DNA of 35,560 nt from Dunaliella salina (Eukaryota > Chlorophyta > Chlorophyceae > Chlamydomonadales > Dunaliellaceae): positions 1-35,560 of the forward strand of contig MU070234.1 of the NCBI GenBank assembly GCA_002284615.2. Direction: 5' to 3'. The notes beneath the pieces are model-generated. The model was not told the DNA's origin, made no database searches, and worked only from the letters and a program-made list of their open reading frames with translations. A program made the translations under genes and the position numbers. Shown here in pieces: positions 1 through 13,400 of this stretch. Numbering within the stretch: the first letter of the stretch is position 1; each line of letters begins with the position of its first letter.

Positions 1-41
<41 letters not shown>

Positions 42-76
42 ACACACACACACACACCACACACACATACACACAC
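1..76. repeat. (AC)n microsatellite
   Basis: Nearly pure AC dinucleotide repeat running from the window edge to about base 76, with two CC interruptions. It lies in the intron directly before the splice acceptor at 126-127. Confidence 0.95.
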
Positions 77-127
77 GTGCACAATCATACATACACACAC
101 TGTTTACTTGTCTGCTGCCATCCTCAG

Positions 128-638
128 GCGTGACAAGGCTGATAAGCTGCGGCTGCAGGCGCTGCGGCGCGAGGCCAAAGCGCAGGCGCGAGCGCGGCGG
201 CGCGCCCGAGAGGCTGAGGAAGGTGGGGTTGGCCCTGTGGCTGTGCTGGGCAGTGGAGGGGATGGCAGTGAAGGTAGTGGCACTAGCGGTAGTGAGTACG
301 AGACAGACAGCGACGGCGAGGCAAGTGGATCTAGCAGTGGGGAAGAGGATGGGGTGAACAGGCATGGTCAAGAACATGGCAGGCAGGGGGCCACGATCAG
401 TGATGGTGGTAGTGACAGCGAAGAGGAGATGGGTGGACAGAGGGCAAGGGAAGGGGTGGAAGTCTCGCATATGGGGATGTTAAAGAAAAGGGAGCGAGGG
501 GTAGATGACGACAGCGGAGGCTATGCAGATGATGGTGGAGGTGGTGGTGGGAAGAAGAGCAAGCGAGGAGGGTTGGACAGCCTGAGCCTTGAGGAGCAAG
601 AGGCCTTGGCTCTGAAGTTGTTGGGAGGGGGAAAGTGA
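128..638 (+). CDS. Last exon of a probable DDX10/Dbp4-type DEAD-box RNA helicase (partial)
   Basis: This is the 3' end of a gene whose other exons lie off the left edge. A CAG acceptor at 125-127 opens the exon in phase 2, and the frame runs to TGA at 636-638. The exon has a basic, coiled-coil-like start (DKADKLRLQALRREAKAQ), an acidic Ser/Gly/Asp-rich middle and a Lys-rich segment. It ends in LDSLSLEEQEALALKLL just before the stop. From memory, DDX10/Dbp4 helicases, which act in 40S pre-rRNA processing in the nucleolus, have a basic linker, an acidic low-complexity tail and a short terminal helix of this kind. No helicase motif is in the window, so the assignment rests on the tail alone. The AAA|GTGAGT at 632-640 is also a good donor, so the exon could instead splice on. 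Other nucleolar proteins with acidic tails remain possible. Confidence 0.5.
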
Positions 639-2739
639 GTACTCTTGCAACTTTTCTTTTTGCTTCTTTTCCTTTTAAAGAGGTATTTGCAGGCGTGAAG
701 TACCATGGAAGAACAAATGAGTGGGACACATCCGCATTATTTCCTGATTTCCATGCTCTCTTAAAATACGATGCCTTCTTATCATGATGAGTCAAATCTT
801 TTCTCGGAGCAATTCTGCTGAGGCCCAAATTGGAGGGGTTCTCCAGATGCTCCCATCAAGTTGCAACCGCTGAAGCGATGTTCAATGGAAACACCATTGT
901 TTAGAGCAAGCATTGTGGAGCAGTATGAAAGGAAAGAAAAAGAAGAAGTACACAGGCAGAGGAAAATCTCCTTAAATCAATTAAGGAAAAGGAGACATTG
1001 GCTCAAAGAGCCGTGAGTCTCCCTCACCAGAATACGAGAGGGAAGCAATTGTGGATCCGGCGGATTTCTGGCAGCTCCTGGCTCCAGAGCACCAGGATTA
1101 TGGTGAGTATTTTTTTTTTTCGATGGCACGTCTGGTGAGGTAAGATTGTTGCAAATTGTGCGGCGTGCAGCAGCATACTTAACTGGAGGATGGTGGGGTC
1201 AGTCTTTGCGTACTTCCCGAGTCAATCACTGCACCATGTGGCATTTTGCCAGAGGGGGGCTATCTGAGGCCTAAAATCAGGTGTTTTTTGCATGCTCCCT
1301 GCATAGGCCTCCCCCAACTGGCACATTTGAGACTTGGGCTTCCCTGGCAGCCTCGAGCTTTCTCCGGGAATAGAGTCCTAAAGGTGCCAGTTGGGGGAAG
1401 CATGCACAATCAGCCTCGGCGTGAATGCTAGTTTTCACCACCAAGACTCCATATCTCACCATCCACTGCACCAAATTGGATGATTTTTAGTGGTTTGGAG
1501 TCTTTGTAATAAAAAATATCATTGAAAAAAATGGAGTGAAAAGACCTAGTGATTGGTGTTCTGTGGTAGTATTAGCCATTTTCCCATACAAAGCACCAAA
1601 CTAGGGTTTATGTGCACCATTGAGATTGAGCCCTGTCTATCTAAGCACACAGGGTCACTTACATAAATCTGAGCGGATGCCTGGGTAGCTTGTGAAGCCA
1701 GCTACCTGTTGAAGCCAGATTTGTCCCAATCAGAGGAAGTGGCTGTAAGTTACTGCACTTAAAACGCAGAAAAGGAGCAAATTTGGGCACTTGCTCAGTT
1801 AGCCCCCTCTGGCAATTTGCGGTCCTTTCACCTCACATACAACACATTTGTCACAATACAAATACCAGCACATGCCAGCAAACCTTCTGTATGAGTTGCT
1901 TCATAGACAGGCAATCCTAGGAGGCCTTGAACTCATTGGGTTTACCTTCCAGCCTCTGCAAGAATTTTTTTTCTGTTCTCTTCAAATATGATGAAGGTTC
2001 AGGTAAGATAAGACTCGGAGTACATCGCTACGTATGTAATTGGGCATCTGAGCGGAATCAAACCCTGACCCCCGGGCCGATCCTGGTGACTCATCTACGC
2101 TGGAGCTCCAAGAAACACAGATGAACTAGAAAGAAGGCTGTCGCACATCAGTTATGTGCACACACGAGGAGAAGTACATGCAAAGCTTGGGCCGACAACA
2201 AAAGGCCAGGAGGAAGCGAAGACAACAGAATGAGGGTAATACACACAGCAGCAGAGAGAAGAAGACAAAGATCATTCCTCAGGACTTTTGAATAGGAAAT
2301 CTGAGCAGCACGAGTAATCGCTGACCTCATGCTGTTATTGAATATCGTCCTCAGCTTCGTCACACACGCCTCCTCCTTCCTCCTCAATACGCAGGTGATG
2401 CCTAGTAAGGCTATATGAAGGTTTCAAAATGACGTGTACCCGAACTTATGGCGTTGGTAGTTTATCGACGGGTCAGGCAACGTAAATTTCAGCATCCTTC
2501 ATGCATTTGGTGAACTATTTGATGTTGCACACTATTTTTTTCGATAAAACTGCGCCTGGAGCACAGAAGCTTGATTCGAATTCACATCAACTTGGATACG
2601 ATCAAAAATCTTTAAGTATAAGAATTGTGCTCTCGAGCTATACATATTGATTGACAGCTGCTGCCACCTCGTGATCGTGGCTGTGGGCTAGGAGGCTCCC
2701 CATCAATCAGACTGCCCAGCTTAGACCAGCTTGACAAAT
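639..2739. other. Region without a confident gene
   Basis: No supported gene here. It contains a decayed short retroelement copy (928-1028) and one possible orphan exon at 1031-1102. That exon starts after CACCAG, ends at a GTGAGT donor and reads EYEREAIVDPADFW then QLLAPEHQDY, a coding-like peptide I cannot assign. The rest is AT-rich sequence with short chance frames. It may be 3' untranslated sequence of the helicase-like gene, an unrecognised gene, or spacer. Confidence 0.4.
928..1028 (-). mobile_element. Diverged SINE-like/LINE 3'-end copy A
   Basis: This is the reverse complement of the short element seen at 14291-14401 and of the LINE 3' end at 19876-20014. It shares the GGTG 5' terminus (read on the minus strand), the GGCTC/GAGCC hairpin, the TTAATTGAT core and the AG-rich remains of the tail. 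Possible diverged target duplications flank it: AGTATGAAAGG at about 922-932 and AGAATACGAGAGG at 1029-1041. Confidence 0.65.
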
Positions 2740-4734
<1,995 letters not shown>

Positions 4735-5594
4735 CCCTCTAACATATGCCAGGCTCTTTGCTGATGTAGTTTGGCAATCTCCAGGTGCTGCTCCTCTGTT
4801 GGTGGAGGTAAACATGTGAACTGCTTTTCCATGGCCATGTGACGATTTCCAAATAGGCTAAACCTATACTGCAACAAAGCAACCTACGGAAGAAGGAGCG
4901 CTAGCTTGGTCTGCTGCTTGAAGTGCGCTGGCGTGACGATTTGTTTTGCCGACACGTTTATCTTTTGCACCTGGTGCTGTCAAGTTACGCCCTCCTTGTG
5001 ATGAAGATTCCCTGTGCATTACTTCCTATCTTTCCAAAGAGAAAAGGTATGGGCAGCAATGAAACGATTCCCCCATCAACTTTAGGATAGGATAAACATT
5101 GGTCCAACTGCCTTTTTACGCTTTGGTAAGTTTCCATGGCATTGAATGGGGATTGGAAGCTGGCTCTGGCTCCAGTTGTTACAAAGTTCGAAGGATTTTT
5201 AAATAATCACTTGGTTTACTTATGAAGTACATAAAAGGAAGTGCTCCGCATTTCAGCAATGCTTGAACATTGAAAAAACCTATTTTTCAATACCCAACAT
5301 TTCTGGCCCACGATAATTTTAAGGTGATAGACCAAGAATACCAGGATCTTGTGTTCTTAGTCTGAAGAAAAAGGATAAGGATTCTAATTTATAGGGACTA
5401 GACATGCTCACATTGGTTGAGGCAAAGAAAGCAAAGGAATCTAGCAGAGGCAAAAGTACTGAAATCCTTGGAAAATTTTGCTATGAATTTTAAAGTCACA
5501 AGTACAGGTTAGCAAATTACATCATGCGCAGCCGACAGAGTTTATGCTGAAGAGCAAGGAGAGCCAGAGAAAGGCTGAAAATTGAAGCCCAAAA

Positions 5595-5640
5595 ATGAAA
5601 AAGAAAGAAAAACTACGCAGGCAGTGGAAACACTCCCAAA
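5595..5640 (-). mobile_element. Partial copy E of the short retroelement tail
   Basis: The segment with AGAAAAACTACGCAGGCAG matches the tail-proximal hairpin of the element at 14291-14401. One stem strand reads AGTG and the other CACT, instead of AGAG and CTCT, which keeps base pairing. Homology fades beyond the hairpin. Confidence 0.45.
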
Positions 5641-8531
5641 GGCCAAAAAGGGAATTTGAGGCTACCAAAAAAGTGAAAGTATATGCTGGACACAGCCAGC
5701 GTGCATTAAGGAAAGGCCCAACAGTCAGCGCTGGCACCAACAGTGAGCCCCCACCAACGAAGGCTAGCTATGAGCAGCCCAGCTAATGTGGGTCCGGCGA
5801 TTCGTCGGCCATCCGTCCAGCTGCGCGCCTCGCTGTCCTGTACACAGCCCGCCCTGCAGCCACCTCCCCCAAAACCCCATCGCTTACGTTACTGAGTTGG
5901 ATGACTTTTTTGGTGTTGTAAACTTTTGTTAGGAATTTCACAGCGTGATAGTGGAGTTCTTTAGCAATTGAGCCCGGAACCTAGCTTGGACCCATACTGT
6001 CTATGTATGGAAGAAATTTGGATGAGCTCAACAGGAGATCGAAATGGGATATCTCATGTCCACAGCTTTGGACCAACATCATGCATGAACCCACCTTGTT
6101 CAGGCAAGAACTAAGTGGATTTGTGATGGTATTGTTAAGGCCTGGCTGCCGACCTAAACAGGAGGTACCAAAGGGTCCAAAAGGAGGAGGACAAGTGACA
6201 ACTTGTGCATGAAAAAGTTTCGGCACAATGACTTGTACGATAACTTTTTGCAGATTTGCTCGTCTGTTACATCTGATCAAAATTCTTTCCTCTTTTTGGG
6301 GAAAAAGCCCTGAGGGGGTCAACAGGCTTACACTACTATACCACATATCAAAATATGTTCCCATGTCCCATTTCCCAACTTTCTTTCTCAAATCTAACCA
6401 TGCCAACCATGATTGTTCCTTATGTAAGCATGTTCACCAAAGTTTATAAAAAACTGGAGGTTCACAGATCACTCTCTCGGCCTCAGATCACCCAAAAGAA
6501 GCCCGCAGCTTCACAATAAGACCATTTTTCACTTCCAAAATTTTACATATGCACCCCCCATACATTATGGCAACATCCTGTATAAAAAAATTAACCTTTT
6601 TGGCACCCTACATGATGCAATTTCCTTGAGGGAAATGGCTAAAATTCTGTCCAGACCAACCACTGGATCTTTTCACTCCATTTTTTTGCAATGGTGTTAT
6701 TTTGATGCAAGGACACCAAATCACGAAAAAACATCCAATTTGGTGCAGCAGGTGGTCCGGAATGGAAATTTGGCAGTAAAAAATAGGGTCCACACTGCAG
6801 CCTTACTCACGCACAGGATTACACCAGGAAATAGTGTACAAGACTTTCATGTTGGAGATGTGTTACAATAAGAAAGTCTGCCGTGTTGAGACCACTCTAC
6901 TAGTTGCTGTTTGTCTTCATGCTGCTTGTGTGAATGATGACATGGAGCCTGCGTGGACTCAGGATGCGTGATGGATTTGGGTCTTAATTGGATGGCAAAA
7001 GGACTGGACTGGTCTTGTGGACCTACCTTGCTCCAGGATGCTTCATGGGTGTTGAGCGCTTTTGCTGATTATATGGGATAGGAATCGCGACAAGTGTGGG
7101 ATGCGCAACGGAAGCAGGTACCCTCGAATTCATGCATGACTTCAAAATCATTGGTTTAGGTATCCTACAGCACTTCCGTTTTGTCATTGCATGGGTGGTT
7201 GCACAGGCACATAAATTTACACTGCGCTTTGCATGTACGACCGGGTTCATATGAAGACAATTACTTTCTGGCTGCTCTGCCTTCCCCCTTTTTCCCAGCG
7301 CGCTGGCATGCTCCTTTTTTCTTTTCTCGGCAACAGTAGTTTCTTGTTGTTGGAGTAATGCCGAGGGTGTTGGATTCACAGATTCACATGGTTATAAGCA
7401 CGACGTTTGTGCTTTTGTATTTGACTTGTTTGCTGTAACACTGAACTTCAGGATGTTACTCTCTTGAAATAAAACAACACCGTGTTGGATTACGGAGGGA
7501 ACCTTCAAGGTTACAAGGTTACAATTGGATTTGACCTTCAGCCAGGTTGTTTGGCTGCTCGGCCTGATGAACTGTTCCGTTTGCAGAATAAACAACCATG
7601 AGATTAGAAAAAAATGTCACACCCGGAGTGTGCAGCAACGAGAATCTGCTGCAAGTTGGTTGAGTTGGTTTGCCGTTGTGGTTGGCCTTTGCATTCCACA
7701 CAGCTGGGGCTGTGTTTAGAGAACTCCTGAACTTGTAGCAACACCTTTATTGACTTGGCTCGTGTATCGCCTTGTAAATTAATAGCAGCCCCGGAGGTAA
7801 TGCCCATGCAAGGCTAAGAGCCTTCAAGCCCTTGGAGTAGGCAGCAGCAGCAGCAGCGTCGCTAGTTGAGTAGCTTGCATACAGCATCCCCAGAATTGCA
7901 TAAGCCCCAGTGGCTCAGCCAAACTTGGGAAAGAGTCGTGCCAACTTCAGCAAATCACGCCTTGAGAAGTCACGCCTTATAAGCTTAACAAAAGCCTTGC
8001 CATCAGCCTTGCCATCAGCCTTGCCAGCCAGCCAGCTACACGCCGTAGCTTTGCATCTCTCAATTTACTTTTCTAAACACTGTGGCATGGCAAACTTGGA
8101 CACTGTTTTGGCTGTGTCAGTTTCTCAGCCTGACAAAAACGATAAGTCTCATTAGTTTGGTCCTGTTAGAAATTTTGGTCCTGTTAGAAATGAAAGACAT
8201 CCTCAGAATTAGCCTGAGTGTAGTAAAAAGCGCCTTCTCGTCTTGAAGAACTCTGTGAGCAATTAGGAAATCAGGAAACAGATGTTCACAAGTCCTTCTA
8301 AGAGAACGCACAGGACCGCAACAACAAAGGAACACAACACGTTTTTCATCTTGGAAGTCCTCCTAGGTCACATTCATCACAAACTGAAGTGTGCTCCTGC
8401 CGAAGTGATGTCTCAACTCTTAGGGTGTGAGCATGCAATCAAAAGCGCGCGATGTTCACAGCATATGCTTGCCGCTTGTTGCTGAACCTGTCCTCCTCTG
8501 CTTGTCATGCTTCTCTCAGTCTGAACCTTGT

Positions 8532-8637
8532 GGTGGGGGTGTCATACGGTCTGCGCACCTATGTGGCCCCTTTTCCTTAATTGATGTAGGGAAGGTTTCT
8601 CTGCCTACGTAGCTTTTCTTTTCTTTCTTTCTTTCTT
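8532..8637 (+). mobile_element. SINE-like/LINE 3'-end copy B
   Basis: Forward copy of the short element. It has a GGTGGGGGTGTCATACGG start, the core CCTTTTCCTTAATTGATG, the hairpin around CTCTGCCTACGTAG, and a (TTTTC/TTTC)n tail ending at about 8637. It shares ACCTTGT just upstream with the LINE 3' end at 19876, so it may be a slightly longer LINE-derived copy. It abuts the end of a minus-strand LINE coding remnant. Target duplication unclear (ACCT at most). Confidence 0.75.
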
Positions 8638-9250
8638 ACCTAAATCAATATGCAAATACCTAGGGACAGAAAAGGGCGCTCCATGAGCAGCCAAAGATTT
8701 CAGAGGGAGAGCCACCCAGTGATGATACTTGGCTAATTCGTTCACGCGCTCATGATGCTCTGCCAAGGCAGCCGCATTCCAAACACCTCGTAGCCTTTTT
8801 CTCAGATCAACAACGAACTCCTTCGGTGCTACTGGCTGCCCTGAACGTACACATTGAATAAATGTGTTGCACCTGTCCAAGCCATTACATGCTGCCAAAA
8901 TGTCGGAGGTCCATCATTTACAAGATACGACTGCGGATGTCAACATTTGCTTGCAGCACCTTGCGCAGTGTAGTACTGTTGCTGCGCAGCAAAGCGTTGT
9001 ACAGTCTGACTGCTGTACAGAACCAACAAAACTGCAAAGGCTCATGACCACATTCCCGCAGAACAGACCAATTAGGAGTGGTACGCTTCACCCCAAGGAA
9101 AAGTTTCAGTAAGCACAGGTGCACAGTTCGTAAAGGGCAGTCCCATTCAGCGCCTTCTTTTTGTATACCTAGTGCCCAAGATTTGTCAAGCATACATGCA
9201 GGGAGAGCATATGTCAGAGGAGCAGCATTAGTCAGAGAGAAGCATGATAT
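8638..9250 (-). pseudogene. LINE reverse-transcriptase C-terminal remnant
   Basis: On the minus strand, two frames shifted relative to each other encode parts of one non-LTR retrotransposon protein. The first (about 9250 to 8918) includes ALTYALPACMLDKSW, then FLGVKRTTPNWSVLRECGHE and FCWFCTAVRLYNALLRSN. This is the region after the polymerase domain, typically LLGV+..TP...L.E.G..PL. The second (8898 to about 8640) includes FVVDLRKRLRGVWNAAAL, KYHHWVALPLKS and PRYLHIDL. A stop and a frame change separate them near 8900-8918, so this is a dead fragment. The coding homology stops exactly where the A-rich complement of copy B's tail begins. The LINE assignment is from recalled family patterns, not a search. 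Confidence 0.6.
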
Positions 9251-10466
9251 AAATGTTTGGCATCATGATGGTGACGGTACAAAGCTGAAGATCCTGCATA
9301 AGCAACTGCAGCATTCAGAACAAAGGAGTGCCGTCACGCCCCCGGCCTTTCTTCTGTTTCTGGGGAATCCAGTCTTTTTCATGTCTACATTGGAGTTCAA
9401 TTGAGACCCTTGCTTTTTGCTAATCCCTCACCTTGATCGCATCATAGATGCAGCCAAGGTTCAGGAGGCACGCCGTGAAAGGGGGGGGGGAGCTGCGGCA
9501 TGCAAAAGTCAGAACATCTGAGCAGTGGACATGTGCAAGCTCCTCAGCACTGCCGTCCAGTATGTCGGAACAAAGAGAACACAGGTGCAACATGCATGCC
9601 TACCTTCTCAACGCAAGGGTCCTAAGCTTGAATCTTGCCAGATTTGGCCTACATACTCGAAGAACATTTGAAAAACACCCCCATTTCAGGCCTCCGTCGC
9701 CCCCCTCTGGGAAAGCCTGTGCCTTTATCAAAATGCATTTTTCATCAAAATACAGTTTAATTTCGGACATAAGAGTGCTGCTGGTGTAACCATGAGCAAA
9801 GTAGTTGTGTCTCTAAAGCCATTTTCATTACCAGAAACAGCTGCCCTTGCTGTTTCTTGCATACAAATTCAGTACCTTTAACAATTGCAAGTTGCTGCTG
9901 GTTGCAATCAGGAACTGAATGGTTGTGTTTCCATAGCCCTTTCCTTCATCCGGGGGTGCACATACACAATTGCTAGAGAGCGTGCTCTTGACAGAGTAGA
10001 AAATATCTTTACAAAGGCACAGCAGCTGCGCATGCTGTCTTTTGAATCTAAATGGAAAAGAGAAAAGAGGACATCAAAATGCCGCTTGCTGTCGCCAGGA
10101 ACAGGGTAGTTGTGTTTTGAAAGCCTTTTCCTTCTAAGGGAGCACGTACACAATTGCTAGAGGGTTTGCTTTGAACAGATTGGCAAAATCTTTCCAGACA
10201 CAGCAGATGCTAATGACGCATCAGTTGTAGGGGTGCCCAGAGCACGAGAGCTCTGTTCGTGGTGCATAATATGTCAATATATAAACATGGCAAATGAAAA
10301 GCAAGCAATACTATCGTGGGAAAGCAAGCCGTGCAAATGCACTGGCACCAATTCATTTCATTAAAAAATTCATTTCATTAAAAAATCTGGAGGTATTATG
10401 TTATGAATTCAGATTGTGTTTTGAGTGCGGAGAAGAGTGTGAAAGAGTACCCTGCCGTCTCGGCAG

Positions 10467-13400
10467 AACCTATGACGTTCCAATGCAGTTCAGCAGCACA
10501 AAAAGCGATGAAGCCAGCACATCAGACCTCCAACAGGTATCCTCTCAGCAGCCCCTTCCAAACAGCAGCAATCCTCAAACAGCAAATCCAGGGGGCGCTA
10601 GGAGGAGGTTTGTGTCAGATGGAAAGAAACCACGAGCAAGAGCACCAGGACCGCAGTCCATCAAGTCATCGCCCTACATAGGGGTTTCTTTGGTGCGTTG
10701 ATCTGGCTGGCCTGCGGCACTCAACAGCAAAGGCTGCTCATGATTCCTGCATGCATTTGCGCAAACCCTCTCTCTTTACTAGTCCCGAAGTATATTGTTG
10801 CGCTGGATGGTCCTGCTTGCCTGCTCATGAGAAATCCACTCGCCGGTAGCGGCAGACACGGCAGCATCACGTTTTGCTTTGGTTTGCATTATGCATGGAA
10901 TTTTTGTGAGGTTGCTGCTTTGCTTTTCAAAATACCTCTGCCGGGATATTACCTGGGGATTAATTGACCACTTCAAGTGTGCAAGGGACTTGCCTCTGCA
11001 TGTGGCTTTTAAAGGTTCATGCACTTGCTCTGAAAGGACCATCTTTGGGGTGCAAGCTTTCTCTAACATCTAGTCAGGCTGGGCAGTTACATTTCATACA
11101 TGACTAACGCTCTCACATGTTGATATGTTGCACTCACTGGTGAGGCCCACGGTCAGAGACAGCGCTGACTGTTGGGTCTTTCCTTAATTCACGCCGGATC
11201 TCATCCAGGGTAGACTTTTACTTTTTTTGTTGCAGGTTAAGAACACACCATCAAGACAGAGGAAGCCAGGGGGCCCAACAAAATGGGAGGTGCGTGCTTC
11301 AACCTAGCAAAAAAATCTGTGTTTTCAAGAGCAATTTGCTTTTAGAGCAAAGCAGAGGTTTCAAAAAAAGAACACGCAGGTCTGGCTGCAAGAACTGAGG
11401 AGAATTCCATAAATAATTGAGGAGGATTCTTTAAGTGGTAATAAAACTGACACAGCCAAAAGGAAAGAAGGCTCTGTGTGGCAAAAACGCTCCCTGCATC
11501 ATTTTGAGAAACAAAGATACCTGGGGGGAAACCTTCGGGTGGGCAGTTAGCTGCCAATTTCGAGAACAAGTCTCCTGTCCTTTGTGTTTGTGTGAATTTT
11601 TGGATTTTTTGTCGCCTTCCAAGCTGTGAACCCTTCTCGTATAAAACCCAGCCCATTGTCTTTGGCGTCAACCTGTCCTTCTAACGTGGTGCACATTGTG
11701 GCCATGTGACTGTGTGTATGTGCAGCCCCTTCAAGCCGCTTCCCACAAATGTTGAGGTCTGCTTGCTGCCATTGCGCAGCCTCCAACATTTGGACAGGCC
11801 TTTTAAGTCTTTCAGCAAGGTCTTTCAGTACTTGCTTTCCATCAAATATGTGTTGAGCTATAAAGGTGGACTTACGCAGGTTCGTCTCCGGGTAGGAGCA
11901 TTTCTCCGGGTAGGAGAGGGGGATAGCCCCATGAGGACTGCAGTGGGGAAGTACTCATAGCGCTTGGAGGTCCCGCATGAGCGCGGGGGATAGCCTTTTG
12001 TAGGACTATAAAGGTGGACATATGCCACTGGGCTACAAGCTGGCGCCAGTCTACCACCTCCTCCTCCTCCTCCTCCTCCTCCAAGTGCTACGAGTGCTTC
12101 CCCACTGCAGTCCTCATGGGGCACATTTCCTCGCCCTTGTGGGCTGACGCTTGAGCCACCTTGTCCAGCCCCTCTCCTACCCGGAGAAACGCTCCTACCC
12201 GGAGTTGAACCTGCGCTTACGCGGGGGGATAGCCTTTTGTTGGACTATAAAGGTGGACTTATGACACTGGACTACAAGCTGGCACCAGCTTTAGTCCAGT
12301 GGCATAAGTGCACCTCTATAGTTTAACAATATGTGCTGCTGGTTTGCACCCACTTGATGAGGCTGTCTTCTGTGCGTGGTTCTTCATGGTGTTGCGTGCC
12401 TGCTGCGTAAAAGTCAGTTCAAGGAAGAGAAACAGAAAAGTTTGCTTGGCATGGTTGGAGGTGATCAGAATTGGAACAGAATACATCATGGATGTGAGTC
12501 CAACCCTCTCAGGAAGTTATGATTTTTTTTGGGCATTTGCAAAGTGCATGAACCTGAAGGTTGCGCTGTGAATACCATCACTCCTTCACATTCACAAGTG
12601 CTGTAGCTGCGCAACTTCTTGCTTTCCTGTACCCCAACCTGTTTTCCAATCTTCGTGGCAAGGACTGATTACACTCATAACCAGTGCCTGTCCTTACATT
12701 TGGTTAATGTAGAGAGTATTTCCACAGCACACAAGTATACTTTTGGTTTGTTTTGTTTTGGAAGTACAAAAGACTTGCTGGCACCAAAGGTGCTTGCAAG
12801 CCTTTTCCATTCCAGCACCGAGATCAGGCATGGGGTGCTGCTTCTAACCCTCTTGGACCTCCTTCCATCTCATGCTTTTTGTGCAACAGTCTATTGCTTT
12901 TTGGGTAACAACATCTCTTGCATTTTGTGTGACAAGGATGCTAGGTGCCTAGGCAGAGGATCCCAGCTCATGTGTGCAACTTTGAACTGTATAACATTGC
13001 AATGATCAATGGATACAAATAAAGAGATGGCGCACTGGAAAGCTTTTTATTAGCACTAATTTCTATTTTGGTTTCAGTGGTCAGACTGAGTGCCAAACTA
13101 GGCTTGGTCCAAGTTTGGCTGGAAATCTGGGCAAACTTCAGAATTTTGACCCCAAATTTTGGATTTTGAATCCTAGAGGATAAGCATACAGAAGATAAAC
13201 AGATGTTTTGATCAAATAAACGTGGAAAAAAGCTCATAGGAAATGCTCCTTGAGTTAAAACAGAGGTAAGGGCCTACAGGTCCACCCAACCTCCTGGACG
13301 TTTTTGTCCATCCTGACCCAGCCAGACCACCAATTGACCCCATTTCTGTGCAATGGTGTTTGCTACATCACTGCTACACACCTAAGGGTAAATTTGATAA

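Larger units (their letters stand above)
4735..10466. other. Long stretch without a confident gene
   Basis: Between the proline-rich gene and the AP2 gene I find no complete gene. It contains a partial retroelement tail near 5595-5640, short direct repeats at 7985-8025 (CCTTGCCATCAG, about three times), a SINE-like copy (8532-8637), a minus-strand LINE remnant (8638-9250) and a G10 run at 9481. A GC-richer patch at 5770-5897 starts with ATG and reads MSSPANVGPAIRRPSVQLRA onward. It could be a first exon of the AP2 gene, but nothing ties it to the next exon. The rest is probably 5' intron or untranslated sequence of the AP2 gene plus spacer. Confidence 0.45.

Noticed and set aside
5770..5897. 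Possible first exon (MSSPANVGPAIRRPSVQLRA) for the AP2 gene
   Set aside because: GC-richer and coding-like, but no convincing donor or phase link to the exon at 10467; left only as a note.
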